Translations under genes and position numbers: made by a program
DNA from: Gp6-AA40 sp035496255
GTDB lineage: Bacteria; Acidobacteriota; Vicinamibacteria; Vicinamibacterales; UBA2999
Reading direction: 5' to 3'
Assembly (NCBI GenBank): GCA_035496255.1
Contig: DATJEU010000020.1
Span: forward strand, 16,793 to 80,792
DNA length: 64,000 nt
Notes under the pieces: model-generated
Databases searched by the model: none
Told to the model about the DNA's origin: nothing
Seen by the model: only the letters and a program-made list of their open reading frames with translations
In this document: positions 1 to 7,036 of the stretch, piece after piece
How the letters are laid out: each line of letters starts with the position of its first letter
Numbering within the stretch: position 1 is the first letter of the stretch

Positions 1-219
1 GACGACGCCGTACCCGGTTTCCTCGACCGCCAGGCGAGCCAGCGCCTCGGCGTGCGGAGTGACCGCGTCGGCCATGGCCGTGACGATCGCGTCGATCTGA
101 TCCTGCGAGAGTTCCGCGAGCAGCGGCTGAGCCTGCCGTGCGGCGCGCCCGAGCGCCCGCGCCTCGGCGATGGAGGCAAGATCCTTGTCCGTTTGCCTCG
201 GAGGTTCCTGGACGGCCAC
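1..219 (-). CDS. CoA-acylating aldehyde dehydrogenase (EutE/PduP-like), N-terminal part
   Basis: The gene runs off the left edge, so only the first 73 codons are visible. The reading is open from a GTG at 219 to base 1, and its end carries the ARLAVEETGYGVV stretch typical of acylating aldehyde dehydrogenases of microcompartments. The family converts an aldehyde plus CoA and NAD+ to acyl-CoA and NADH inside the shell. The GTG lies one base beyond the TAA stop of the BMC shell gene, so the two are certainly co-transcribed. The visible N-terminus goes straight into the enzyme fold (EARALGRAARQAQP) with no obvious amphipathic encapsulation helix, so any targeting peptide would be at the unseen C-terminus. 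Family assignment rests on the N-terminus and the BMC neighbour; substrate is unknown. Confidence 0.8.
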   Translation of the reverse strand, partial: MAVQEPPRQTDKDLASIAEARALGRAARQAQPLLAELSQDQIDAIVTAMADAVTPHAEALARLAVEETGYGVV

Positions 220-220
220 G

Positions 221-496
221 TTACGACTTCGGGAGGATGCGCTCGACTTCCGCGTGTGGGCGCGGGATGACGTGGACGGAGATCAACTCGCCGACGCGCC
301 GTGCGGCCGCGGCGCCGGCATCGGTCGCGGCTTTGACGGCACCGACGTCGCCGCGCACGAGCACGGTGACATAGCCCTGGCCGATGTACTCCTTGCCGAT
401 CAGGACGACGTTCGCGGCCTTCACCATCGCGTCGGCGGCTTCGATGGAACCGATCAGCCCGCGCGTTTCGATCATGCCGAGCGCCTCTGATGCCAT
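221..496 (-). CDS. BMC-domain hexameric shell protein (PduA/EutM/CcmK type)
   Basis: A 91-residue single BMC-domain protein. It opens with EALGMIETRGLIGSIEAADAM, the diagnostic start of BMC-H proteins, followed by the VTVLVRGDVGAVKAATDAGA segment and a VHVIPRPH end. Length is normal for BMC-H (about 90-100). Such proteins form hexamers that tile the facets of bacterial microcompartments, with small pores for metabolites. It is directly followed by a CoA-acylating aldehyde dehydrogenase, which points to an aldehyde-handling metabolosome. No Shine-Dalgarno is evident before the ATG at 496, and only 29 bp separate it from the divergent lipoprotein gene. The rest of the locus (other shell proteins, signature enzyme) lies outside the window. 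Confidence 0.95.
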   Translation of the reverse strand: MASEALGMIETRGLIGSIEAADAMVKAANVVLIGKEYIGQGYVTVLVRGDVGAVKAATDAGAAAARRVGELISVHVIPRPHAEVERILPKS

Positions 497-525
497 GTGG
501 CAGAGATAGTATCATCGCTGCGTCC

Positions 526-1401
526 ATGCGCCGCCGACTGCTGCTCATCCTGCTCGCCGCGTGTTGCGGCGCCTGTGCGAAGAAGACGGACAACGCCAAG
601 CCGGTGGCGACGCCGACGGTGAGCATTGCGCAACCGGCAGCGGCGATCGAATCGCCCGTCGACGTAACCTACAAGTTCGTGGTGGCGCCCGACGCGCCGA
701 CGTTCGACAAGGACTACTCGGTGTTCGTGCACTTCAACGATCCGGGCGGCGAGCAGTTGTGGACGGATGATCATCAGCCGGTGAAACCGACGTCGCAATG
801 GAAGCCCGGCGAGACGATCGAGTACACGCGCACGATGTTCGTACCGAAGGTCGCGTACACCGGCGCGACGATGATGGATGTCGGGTTGTATGTGCCGGGG
901 ACGAACGACCGGCTGCCGCTGGCCGGCACCGCCACCGGGCAGCGCGCCTATCGTGTCGGGCAGCTCGAGGTGCGGCCGCAGGTGGGCGACACGGTCGTCT
1001 TCTACAAGAGCGGCTGGTTCAACACGGAGATCGTGCCGGACAGTCCGGGAACCGAATGGCGCTGGTCGAAGAATGAGGCGACCTTCGAGTTCCGCAACCC
1101 GCGGCGCGATGTCACGTTCATGATCGATCTCGATCAGCCGGAGCGAAGCCTCACCGGCATGCAGCAGGTGGAGCTCAGGGATGCGGCGGGGCAGGTGCTC
1201 GACGCCTTCACGCTCGCGCCCGGACAGCGTGACGTTCGTCGCGTCATGATCCCCGCGGCCCAGTTGGGCACGGGCGACAGCACGGTGTTGACGCTGGTGG
1301 TTGACCGCACCTTTACCCCTGCCTACCTGCCAGGCGCGAAAAGCGGCGACGTCCGTACGCTTGGGGTGAGGGTATTCCACGCCTACGTGCAGCCGAAATA
1401 A
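526..1401 (+). CDS. Predicted outer-surface lipoprotein of unknown function
   Basis: I do not recognise a named family. The protein (291 aa from the ATG at 526; an in-frame ATG at 490 would lie before the signal peptide) begins MRRRLLLILLAACCGACAKK, a lipoprotein signal with cysteines at a lipobox-like site, so it is probably anchored to a membrane on the periplasmic side. The mature part is rich in beta-strand-type sequence. The stretch around residues 60-145 (VFVHFNDPGG, then W-KPGE, then DVGLYVPGTNDRLPLAG) resembles the beta-sandwich modules in which a WxPGE motif precedes a GLY.P.t..R motif in proteins linked to surface polysaccharide. That similarity is inference. It is divergent from the BMC genes and lies 25 bp before the secretion operon, with which it may be transcribed. 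Confidence 0.75.
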   Translation: MRRRLLLILLAACCGACAKKTDNAKPVATPTVSIAQPAAAIESPVDVTYKFVVAPDAPTFDKDYSVFVHFNDPGGEQLWTDDHQPVKPTSQWKPGETIEYTRTMFVPKVAYTGATMMDVGLYVPGTNDRLPLAGTATGQRAYRVGQLEVRPQVGDTVVFYKSGWFNTEIVPDSPGTEWRWSKNEATFEFRNPRRDVTFMIDLDQPERSLTGMQQVELRDAAGQVLDAFTLAPGQRDVRRVMIPAAQLGTGDSTVLTLVVDRTFTPAYLPGAKSGDVRTLGVRVFHAYVQPK

Positions 1402-1426
1402 CGTTCGGAGGGTCTAAACTTCGCGA

Positions 1427-2641
1427 ATGGAGTTTCGAGCGCGGCTCGGCACGCCGGGCGGCGACATCATCGAAGGCGTCTACGTCGCTGATAGCGAGGC
1501 ACGGCTCCGGCGCGAGCTGGAGGAAAAAGGGCTCTACATCCTGTCACTCCACCGCCGCGGTGGACTGGTCGGGCTGAGCCTGGGCGGCCCTCGCCGTCGC
1601 CGTGTCACGCACCAGGAATTCATCGTTTTCAACCAGGAACTGGCCACCCTGCTCAAGGCCGGTATGCCTTTGGTGCAGTCGCTCGACATCCTGCGCCAGC
1701 GCGTGACCAACCCGACGTTCAAGTCGGTCCTCGACGGTATCTACGAGAAGGTCAAGGCCGGCACCGCCCTCTCGGACGCGTTTGCCGAGCATGGCTCGAT
1801 GTTTCCTGCCGTGTACTCGGCGTCGCTGCTGGCCGGCGAGCGCAGCGGCAATCTCGACGCCGTCATCCGCCGATACGTTGCCTATGAAAAGGTGATCGGC
1901 GCCGTGCGGAAACGCACGATTTCGGCGCTGATCTACCCGGCCATTCTCGTAACCATGATGACGGTTCTGATCGGCATCATCACGTTCAAGGTCGTGCCGG
2001 CGTTCACGGAGTTCTATGCGAACTTCGATCGCAAACTGCCGCTGTCGACCAGGATCGTGGTGGGCGCGTCTGATCTGGTGATCCGCAACATCTACGTGGT
2101 GGTCCTGGTGGCGGTCGTCGTCATCGCCGTGGCGCTGACGTGGACGAAAAACCCGGCGCAGCGGCAGAAACTCGATCGCCTGATCCTCGAGATCCCGTGG
2201 GTGGGCAACACGTTCCGGAAGTTCGCCACCTCGCAGCTCGCGCGCACGCTGGCGACGCTGCTCGGTGGCGGCATTCCGCTCGTCAATGCGCTGGAGATCG
2301 CGGTGCGGGCGATGGGGAACCGGCATCTGGCACGGGAACTGGACGAGGTGCGGAGGCACGTGCAGGAAGGAGAGGGCTTTGCGCAGTCGCTGCTCGAACG
2401 CAACGTCGTGCCGGACGTCGCCGTCAAGATGGTCGAAGTCGGTGAACAGACCGGAGCCCTCCAGGAGATGTTGAACAGTCTGGCGGATTTCTATGACGAG
2501 GAGATCGAAACCGAGGTCTCGCGATTCATCACCCTGGTCGAACCGGTGATGCTCGTCGTGATGGGGCTCATCATCGCGGTCGTGGTGCTTTCGTTGTACA
2601 TGCCGCTGTTCGAGCTGAGCTCGGTGGTAGGGACAACGTAA
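1427..2641 (+). CDS. Type II secretion / type IV pilus inner-membrane platform protein GspF/PilC
   Basis: A 404-residue protein with the two GspF domains, each a cytoplasmic helical bundle followed by membrane segments. The first domain contains FNQELATLLKAGMPLVQSLDIL, the GspF signature, and is followed by a membrane hairpin (IYPAILVTMMTVLIGIITF and YVVVLVAVVVIAVAL). The second contains LARTLATLLGGGIPLVNALEIA, and a final segment (VMLVVMGLIIAVVVLSLYMPLF) ends the protein. The platform couples the ATPase to filament assembly. It starts the operon with a strong GGAGGG ribosome site, and its TAA overlaps the ATG of the ATPase gene by one base, suggesting translational coupling. Confidence 0.93.
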   Translation: MEFRARLGTPGGDIIEGVYVADSEARLRRELEEKGLYILSLHRRGGLVGLSLGGPRRRRVTHQEFIVFNQELATLLKAGMPLVQSLDILRQRVTNPTFKSVLDGIYEKVKAGTALSDAFAEHGSMFPAVYSASLLAGERSGNLDAVIRRYVAYEKVIGAVRKRTISALIYPAILVTMMTVLIGIITFKVVPAFTEFYANFDRKLPLSTRIVVGASDLVIRNIYVVVLVAVVVIAVALTWTKNPAQRQKLDRLILEIPWVGNTFRKFATSQLARTLATLLGGGIPLVNALEIAVRAMGNRHLARELDEVRRHVQEGEGFAQSLLERNVVPDVAVKMVEVGEQTGALQEMLNSLADFYDEEIETEVSRFITLVEPVMLVVMGLIIAVVVLSLYMPLFELSSVVGTT

Positions 2642-4263
2642 TGGCGATCGACACCCCGAATCTGATGCAGGAACCGGTCGACTACTCCGAGGAGGTCGTC
2701 CGGTCGCGACGGCTGGCGGATCGGTACCGGCTCGAGTTCGTCGACATGGACGAATTCCGGATCAACCAGGAACTGTTCCGGTCGATCCCCGCCGATCTGA
2801 TGCTGCGCTACGGCTTCGTGCCGTACACGCGCGACGGCAATACCCTGGTGATCGTCGTCTCCGACCCGACCGATCTGCCGATGATCGACGAGCTGAGCGT
2901 GATTCTCGGCATGCCGATCAGGGTCACGGTGGGCGCGCCGTCCGCGATCCAGTCGATCCTCAAGAAGAGCGAGAGCTCGCAGCGCGTGCTCGAGGAGGCG
3001 ACCGAAGGTTTTCAACTGAAGGTGCTGAAGGAGGAAGACGGCGGCGAGGAGAACCTCAGTGTCGAGCGCCTCACCAGCGACATCAGCCCGATCATCCGGC
3101 TGGTCGACTCGACGATCTACACGGCGATCCAGCGGCGGGCCAGCGACATCCACATCGAGACCGGCGACGACTCGGTACATGTGAAATACCGGATCGACGG
3201 CGTCCTGCAGCCGGCAATGCGGCCGATTGCGAAGGACTTCCACAGCCCGATCATTTCGCGCATCAAGGTGATGGCGGAGCTCGACATCGCCGAGAAGCGC
3301 GTGCCGCAGGACGGCCGCTTCAAGGTACGGATGAACGGCAAGACGATCGACTTCCGCGTGTCGATCATGCCGAGCGTCCACGGCGAGGACGCGGTCATCC
3401 GCATTCTCGACAAGGAATCGATCAGCGAGCAGTTCACCGAGTTGAAGCTCGACATCCTCGGCTTTCCGGAAGTCGAGCTGCGGCGATTCCGGAAGTACAT
3501 CCGCGAGCCGTACGGCATGGTCCTCGTCACCGGACCGACCGGCTCCGGCAAGACGACGACGCTGTATGCGGCGCTCTCGGAGATCAAGTCGGTCGAAGAC
3601 AAGATCATCACCATCGAGGATCCGGTCGAGTACCAGCTCCGTGGGATCACGCAGATTCCGATCAACGAGAAGAAGGGGCTGACGTTCGCCCGCGGCCTGC
3701 GCTCGATTCTGCGTCACGACCCCGACAAGATCATGGTCGGCGAGATCCGCGATCCCGAGACGGCGCAGATCGCGATTCAATCGGCGCTGACCGGTCACCT
3801 GGTCTTCACGACCGTCCACGCGAACAACGTCGTCGACGTGCTGGGACGCTTCCTGAACATGGGCGTCGAGCCGTATCAGTTCGTGTCGGCGCTCAACTGC
3901 GTGATGGCGCAGCGCCTGGTCAGGCTGATCTGTTCGCACTGCAAGCGGCCGGTTCGCATGCACGCGGAGATGCTTGCCGAGTCGGGCATCGATCCGACGC
4001 TCGCGGTTACGCATCAGTTCTACGAAGGCGCGGGCTGCATCGAATGCGGCGGTACCGGCTTCAAGGGGCGCACGGCGATCTGCGAGCTGCTCGATTTGTC
4101 GGATCGCATCCGTGAGATGATCCTTGGGCGCCGTCCAGCCTCCGAGGTCAAGAAAGCGGCGCACGAAGAAGGCATGCGATTCCTGCGCGAATCCGCGGTC
4201 GAAAAAGTTCTGCTGGGCCTGACGACGCTGCGCGAGATCAACAAGGTGACGTTCCTCGAATGA
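2641..4263 (+). CDS. Type II secretion / type IV pilus assembly ATPase GspE/PilB
   Basis: A 540-residue hexameric assembly ATPase that powers filament extension at the inner membrane. The N-terminal GspE_N domain covers roughly residues 20-130. The Walker A motif GPTGSGKTT begins near residue 298, the Walker B/His-box region follows (MVGEIRDPETAQIA, then LVFTTVHANN), and a zinc tetracysteine element is complete (Cys431, Cys434, Cys466, Cys469), which is typical of GspE/PilB and absent from the PilT retraction ATPases. It overlaps gspF by one base. No PilT-type retraction ATPase is present in the window. Whether it drives secretion or pilus extension cannot be decided from this gene alone. Confidence 0.95.
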   Translation: MAIDTPNLMQEPVDYSEEVVRSRRLADRYRLEFVDMDEFRINQELFRSIPADLMLRYGFVPYTRDGNTLVIVVSDPTDLPMIDELSVILGMPIRVTVGAPSAIQSILKKSESSQRVLEEATEGFQLKVLKEEDGGEENLSVERLTSDISPIIRLVDSTIYTAIQRRASDIHIETGDDSVHVKYRIDGVLQPAMRPIAKDFHSPIISRIKVMAELDIAEKRVPQDGRFKVRMNGKTIDFRVSIMPSVHGEDAVIRILDKESISEQFTELKLDILGFPEVELRRFRKYIREPYGMVLVTGPTGSGKTTTLYAALSEIKSVEDKIITIEDPVEYQLRGITQIPINEKKGLTFARGLRSILRHDPDKIMVGEIRDPETAQIAIQSALTGHLVFTTVHANNVVDVLGRFLNMGVEPYQFVSALNCVMAQRLVRLICSHCKRPVRMHAEMLAESGIDPTLAVTHQFYEGAGCIECGGTGFKGRTAICELLDLSDRIREMILGRRPASEVKKAAHEEGMRFLRESAVEKVLLGLTTLREINKVTFLE

Positions 4264-4357
4264 CACTCTTACGACCAGACCCCGCCCGCGGCCGCGGCCG
4301 GCGCACGGGTAGCCGCGCCCGGTCGTACAGCTCAGCGGTCGTGGAGCCACGGGTGTC

Positions 4358-5311
4358 ATGCGCTGGCTGACGAGTCCGAGCCCCGACGCCGCAATCCAGA
4401 TCGCACCCGAACATGTGTCCGTGTCCGTGCTCGGTGGGCGTGGCGGCGAACCGGTCGTCCAGGGGTACGCGATCGAGCCGCTGCCCCCGGGCGCAGTGGT
4501 CGCGTCGTTGACCTCACAGAACGTCGTCTCACATCCGGCGGTCGTCGATGCGCTGCGGCGCGCGCTCGATCGCGCCGGCGTGCGGCCGCGACGGGTGTCG
4601 CTGATCATTCCGGACGTGGCCGCGCGCGTGTCGCTGCTGCGGTTCGAGAAGGTGCCGGCGCGGCGCGAGGATCTCGATCAACTGATCCGGTGGCAGATCC
4701 GCAAGGCGGCGCCGTTCCCGATCGAGGAAGCGGCCCTGACGTTCGATGCCGGTGCGCATGCCGCCGACGGGTCCACCGAGTTCATCGTGGTCATGGCGCG
4801 CCAGGACATCGTGCGCGAGTACGAGTCGGTGTGTGAGGACGCGGGGATGCACGCGGGCCTCGTGGATATCGCCACGCTCAGCGTGTTGAATCTGTTCCTG
4901 GCCGGCGGGAGCGTTCCGGACGGGGACTGGCTGGTGATACACGTGCAGCCGGAATACACCTCGGTCGTCATCCTGCGCGGCCGCGACGTGCTCTTCTTCC
5001 GGAACAAGGCCGGCAGCGACGGAGAGGGATTGGCCGATGTCGTCCATCAGTCCGCGATGTATTACCAGGATCGCCTGGAAGGCCGCGGGTTCAGCCGCGT
5101 CCTCGTCGGCGGCGTCGGCAAGACGGCAGGCGCGATCGACGGGATGCGGCGCAGCGTCGAGGAACGGCTTGGCGTGAGCGTGCAGCCGATCGATCCGACC
5201 CGGGCGGCGGCGTTGACCGATCGGATTTCGGCGGCCCCCGACGTGCTCGCCACCCTGGCGCCGCTGGTCGGCCTGATGGTGCGGTCGCGCACCGAGGCGG
5301 TGGGTGCCTGA
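4358..5311 (+). CDS. pilM: PilM-like actin-fold assembly protein
   Basis: A 317-residue protein with the PilM/GspL cytoplasmic actin-like fold. The segment RRVSLIIPDVAARVSLLRFEK followed by LDQLIRWQIRKAAPFPIEEA is the PilM hallmark in which the conserved helix precedes the PilN-binding region. PilM binds the N-terminal tail of PilN and links the platform to the cytoplasm. The 94 bp between gspE and this gene is very GC-rich and holds no clear promoter. The TGA at the end overlaps the following ATG (ATGA-type overlap), so pilM and pilN are translationally coupled. Confidence 0.85.
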   Translation: MRWLTSPSPDAAIQIAPEHVSVSVLGGRGGEPVVQGYAIEPLPPGAVVASLTSQNVVSHPAVVDALRRALDRAGVRPRRVSLIIPDVAARVSLLRFEKVPARREDLDQLIRWQIRKAAPFPIEEAALTFDAGAHAADGSTEFIVVMARQDIVREYESVCEDAGMHAGLVDIATLSVLNLFLAGGSVPDGDWLVIHVQPEYTSVVILRGRDVLFFRNKAGSDGEGLADVVHQSAMYYQDRLEGRGFSRVLVGGVGKTAGAIDGMRRSVEERLGVSVQPIDPTRAAALTDRISAAPDVLATLAPLVGLMVRSRTEAVGA

Positions 5312-5868
5312 TGCTGCGCACCAATCTTTCCACCCGCCCGTTCTACAACGCCCGCGCCGTGCAGGCGGTGCTCGGATCGCTGGCGATCGTGGTGATTGCG
5401 ATCACGCTGTTCAACGCCGTCCAGGCGATTCGCCTGATGACGCAGCAGCGGGCGCTGAGCGCGCGCGCGGTTCAGGCGGAGCAGGAAGCGCAGCGTCTGC
5501 GGAAGGACGCGGCGTCGATCCGCAGCCGGATCGATCCGCGGGAACTGAACGTCGTCGCCGGGCAGGCGCGCGAGGCGAACGCGATCATCGATCAACGCAC
5601 GTTTTCGTGGACGGCGTTGCTGGCGACGTTCGAGGCGACGCTGCCCGCCGACGTCCGGATCACGGCGGTGCGGCCGCGTCTGGACAAGGACGTGTTCTGG
5701 GTTGACGTCGCGACCGAGGCCAGGCGCCCCGAAGATCTCAACGCGTTCATCGAGGCGCTCGAGTCGAGCGGCGCGTTCCAGCAGGTGATTGCGTCGGAGA
5801 CCGACACCACCGACGAAGGCGTGGTGCAGGCGGTGGTGACCGGCATCTATGTGGGAGGCGGGCGATGA
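5311..5868 (+). CDS. pilN: PilN-like inner-membrane assembly protein
   Basis: A 185-residue bitopic membrane protein. It starts MLRTNLSTRPFYN, matching the short conserved PilN motif (INLLPxR type in classical PilN, NLSxRPFYN in this branch) that docks into PilM. It then has one membrane helix (VQAVLGSLAIVVIAITLFNAVQ), a coiled coil rich in Arg, Glu and Ala, and a C-terminal ferredoxin-like domain. It forms a heterodimer with PilO in the periplasm. The gene overlaps pilM upstream and pilO downstream by 4 bp. Confidence 0.85.
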   Translation: MLRTNLSTRPFYNARAVQAVLGSLAIVVIAITLFNAVQAIRLMTQQRALSARAVQAEQEAQRLRKDAASIRSRIDPRELNVVAGQAREANAIIDQRTFSWTALLATFEATLPADVRITAVRPRLDKDVFWVDVATEARRPEDLNAFIEALESSGAFQQVIASETDTTDEGVVQAVVTGIYVGGGR

Positions 5869-6464
5869 GCGCGGCGCGCGCGACCGACCGGCTCCATGGA
5901 ACGCCGCTGTTGCGGCGCGTGCTCGAGGAGCACCGGCGCACCGTCACCGCGTTGCTCGCGGCCCTCGTCGCCAACCTCCTGGTCTACGCCTTCCTGGTGT
6001 ACCCGCTGTCACGCCAGGTCTCGGACGTCGCCAGCCGCGATACGCGCGCGGCGGCCGCGCTGCGCGATGCGCGACGCGATCACGACGAGGCGGCCGGGAC
6101 GCTCACCGGCAAGGATCGCGCCTCGACGGAGCTGGCCACCTTCTACAAGAGCGTGCTGCCGACCGATCAGAGCAGCGCGCGCCGGATGATTTTCCTGCGC
6201 CTGTTCGAGCTTGCGCGCCAGTCGGGCCTCAAGATGGGGCACAGCACGAACGACGTCGAGGCGATCAAGAACAGCACGCTGAGCCGGTGGAAGACGCAGA
6301 TGGAGCTCACCGGTTCGTACGCGGCGATGCGCAACTTCGTGCGCGGTCTCGAAACGGCGCCGGAGTTCGTGGTCATCGACAACCTCGAGTTGACGGAGGG
6401 GGATGCCGGCGGCGATCTGCGCGTGCGCATCGATCTCTCGACGTACTTCCGGATGACGCCATGA
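5865..6464 (+). CDS. pilO: PilO-like inner-membrane assembly protein
   Basis: A 199-residue protein with an N-terminal membrane helix (VTALLAALVANLLVYAFLVYPL), a coiled-coil stretch (about residues 50-85) and a C-terminal alpha/beta domain. The order after PilM and PilN, the size and the bitopic layout support PilO, the partner of PilN in the alignment subcomplex. The motif MRNFVRGLETAPEFVVIDNLEL is the usual PilO-family end region. It overlaps pilN by 4 bp and the next gene by 4 bp. Confidence 0.82.
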   Translation: MSAARATDRLHGTPLLRRVLEEHRRTVTALLAALVANLLVYAFLVYPLSRQVSDVASRDTRAAAALRDARRDHDEAAGTLTGKDRASTELATFYKSVLPTDQSSARRMIFLRLFELARQSGLKMGHSTNDVEAIKNSTLSRWKTQMELTGSYAAMRNFVRGLETAPEFVVIDNLELTEGDAGGDLRVRIDLSTYFRMTP

Positions 6465-7036
6465 CGACCGATCGCCGATCGCGGCGTCAGTTGATCCTGC
6501 TCGTCGGCGTGCTGGTCGCGCTCGCGGTGGTGCTGATCTGGCGGTTCACGGTCGATCGCGCCGGTGCCGCGCCCCGGCGCCAGGCGCAGACCGGTACCGC
6601 GAGCCGGCCGTCCAATCAGGCAGGGCGCGGCGACGCGGGCGGTCCGGTCACCGAGTTGAAACTCGACGCGTTGCACAAGGAGGCTGGCGAGGTGAAGGAG
6701 GCCGAGCGGAACCCGTTCCGGTTCCAGCAGAAGGCGCCGCCACCGTCGCCTGTCGGTGCCGCGGCTCCGCGCGCGCAGACCTACGTGCCGCCCGTCGTCC
6801 AGGGACCGCCGCCGCTGCCGCCGATTCCGCTGCGGTACGTCGGCGTGTTGACGCCGGCATCGAACGAACGCGTGGCGGTGCTGGCCGACGCGCGCGGCGC
6901 GTCGTATTACGGACGGGAAGGCGAGCTCGTCGACGGCCGCTATCGCCTGCTGCGCATAGCGGGCGATTCGGTGGACATCGCGTACGCGGACGGCCGCGGA
7001 CGCCAGACGTTACGACTTACAGCGCAACCACAATGA
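6461..7036 (+). CDS. PilP-like periplasmic protein
   Basis: The start is the ATG at 6461, which overlaps the pilO stop by 4 bp and gives a 191-residue protein; longer openings in this frame run through pilN and pilO and are not credible. It has one N-terminal membrane anchor (LILLVGVLVALAVVLIWRF), then a proline-rich flexible stretch (about residues 90-120, several PPP runs) and a small C-terminal beta domain (PLRYVGVLTPASNERVAVL, then YYGREGELVDGRYRLLRI). This matches PilP/GspC homology-region proteins, which link the inner-membrane complex to the secretin. Sequence identity to PilP is low, so the name rests mainly on position and layout. Confidence 0.7.
   Translation: MTTDRRSRRQLILLVGVLVALAVVLIWRFTVDRAGAAPRRQAQTGTASRPSNQAGRGDAGGPVTELKLDALHKEAGEVKEAERNPFRFQQKAPPPSPVGAAAPRAQTYVPPVVQGPPPLPPIPLRYVGVLTPASNERVAVLADARGASYYGREGELVDGRYRLLRIAGDSVDIAYADGRGRQTLRLTAQPQ

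Noticed and set aside
2491..4608. A long minus-strand frame opposite gspE
   Set aside because: Composition is Arg/His/Asp-rich shadow coding typical of high-GC genes, and the plus strand carries a clear ATPase.
5849..7036. A 395-codon frame spanning pilO and the PilP-like gene
   Set aside because: The first half is an out-of-frame reading of pilO; the real gene starts at 6461 with a membrane anchor and a 4-bp overlap.
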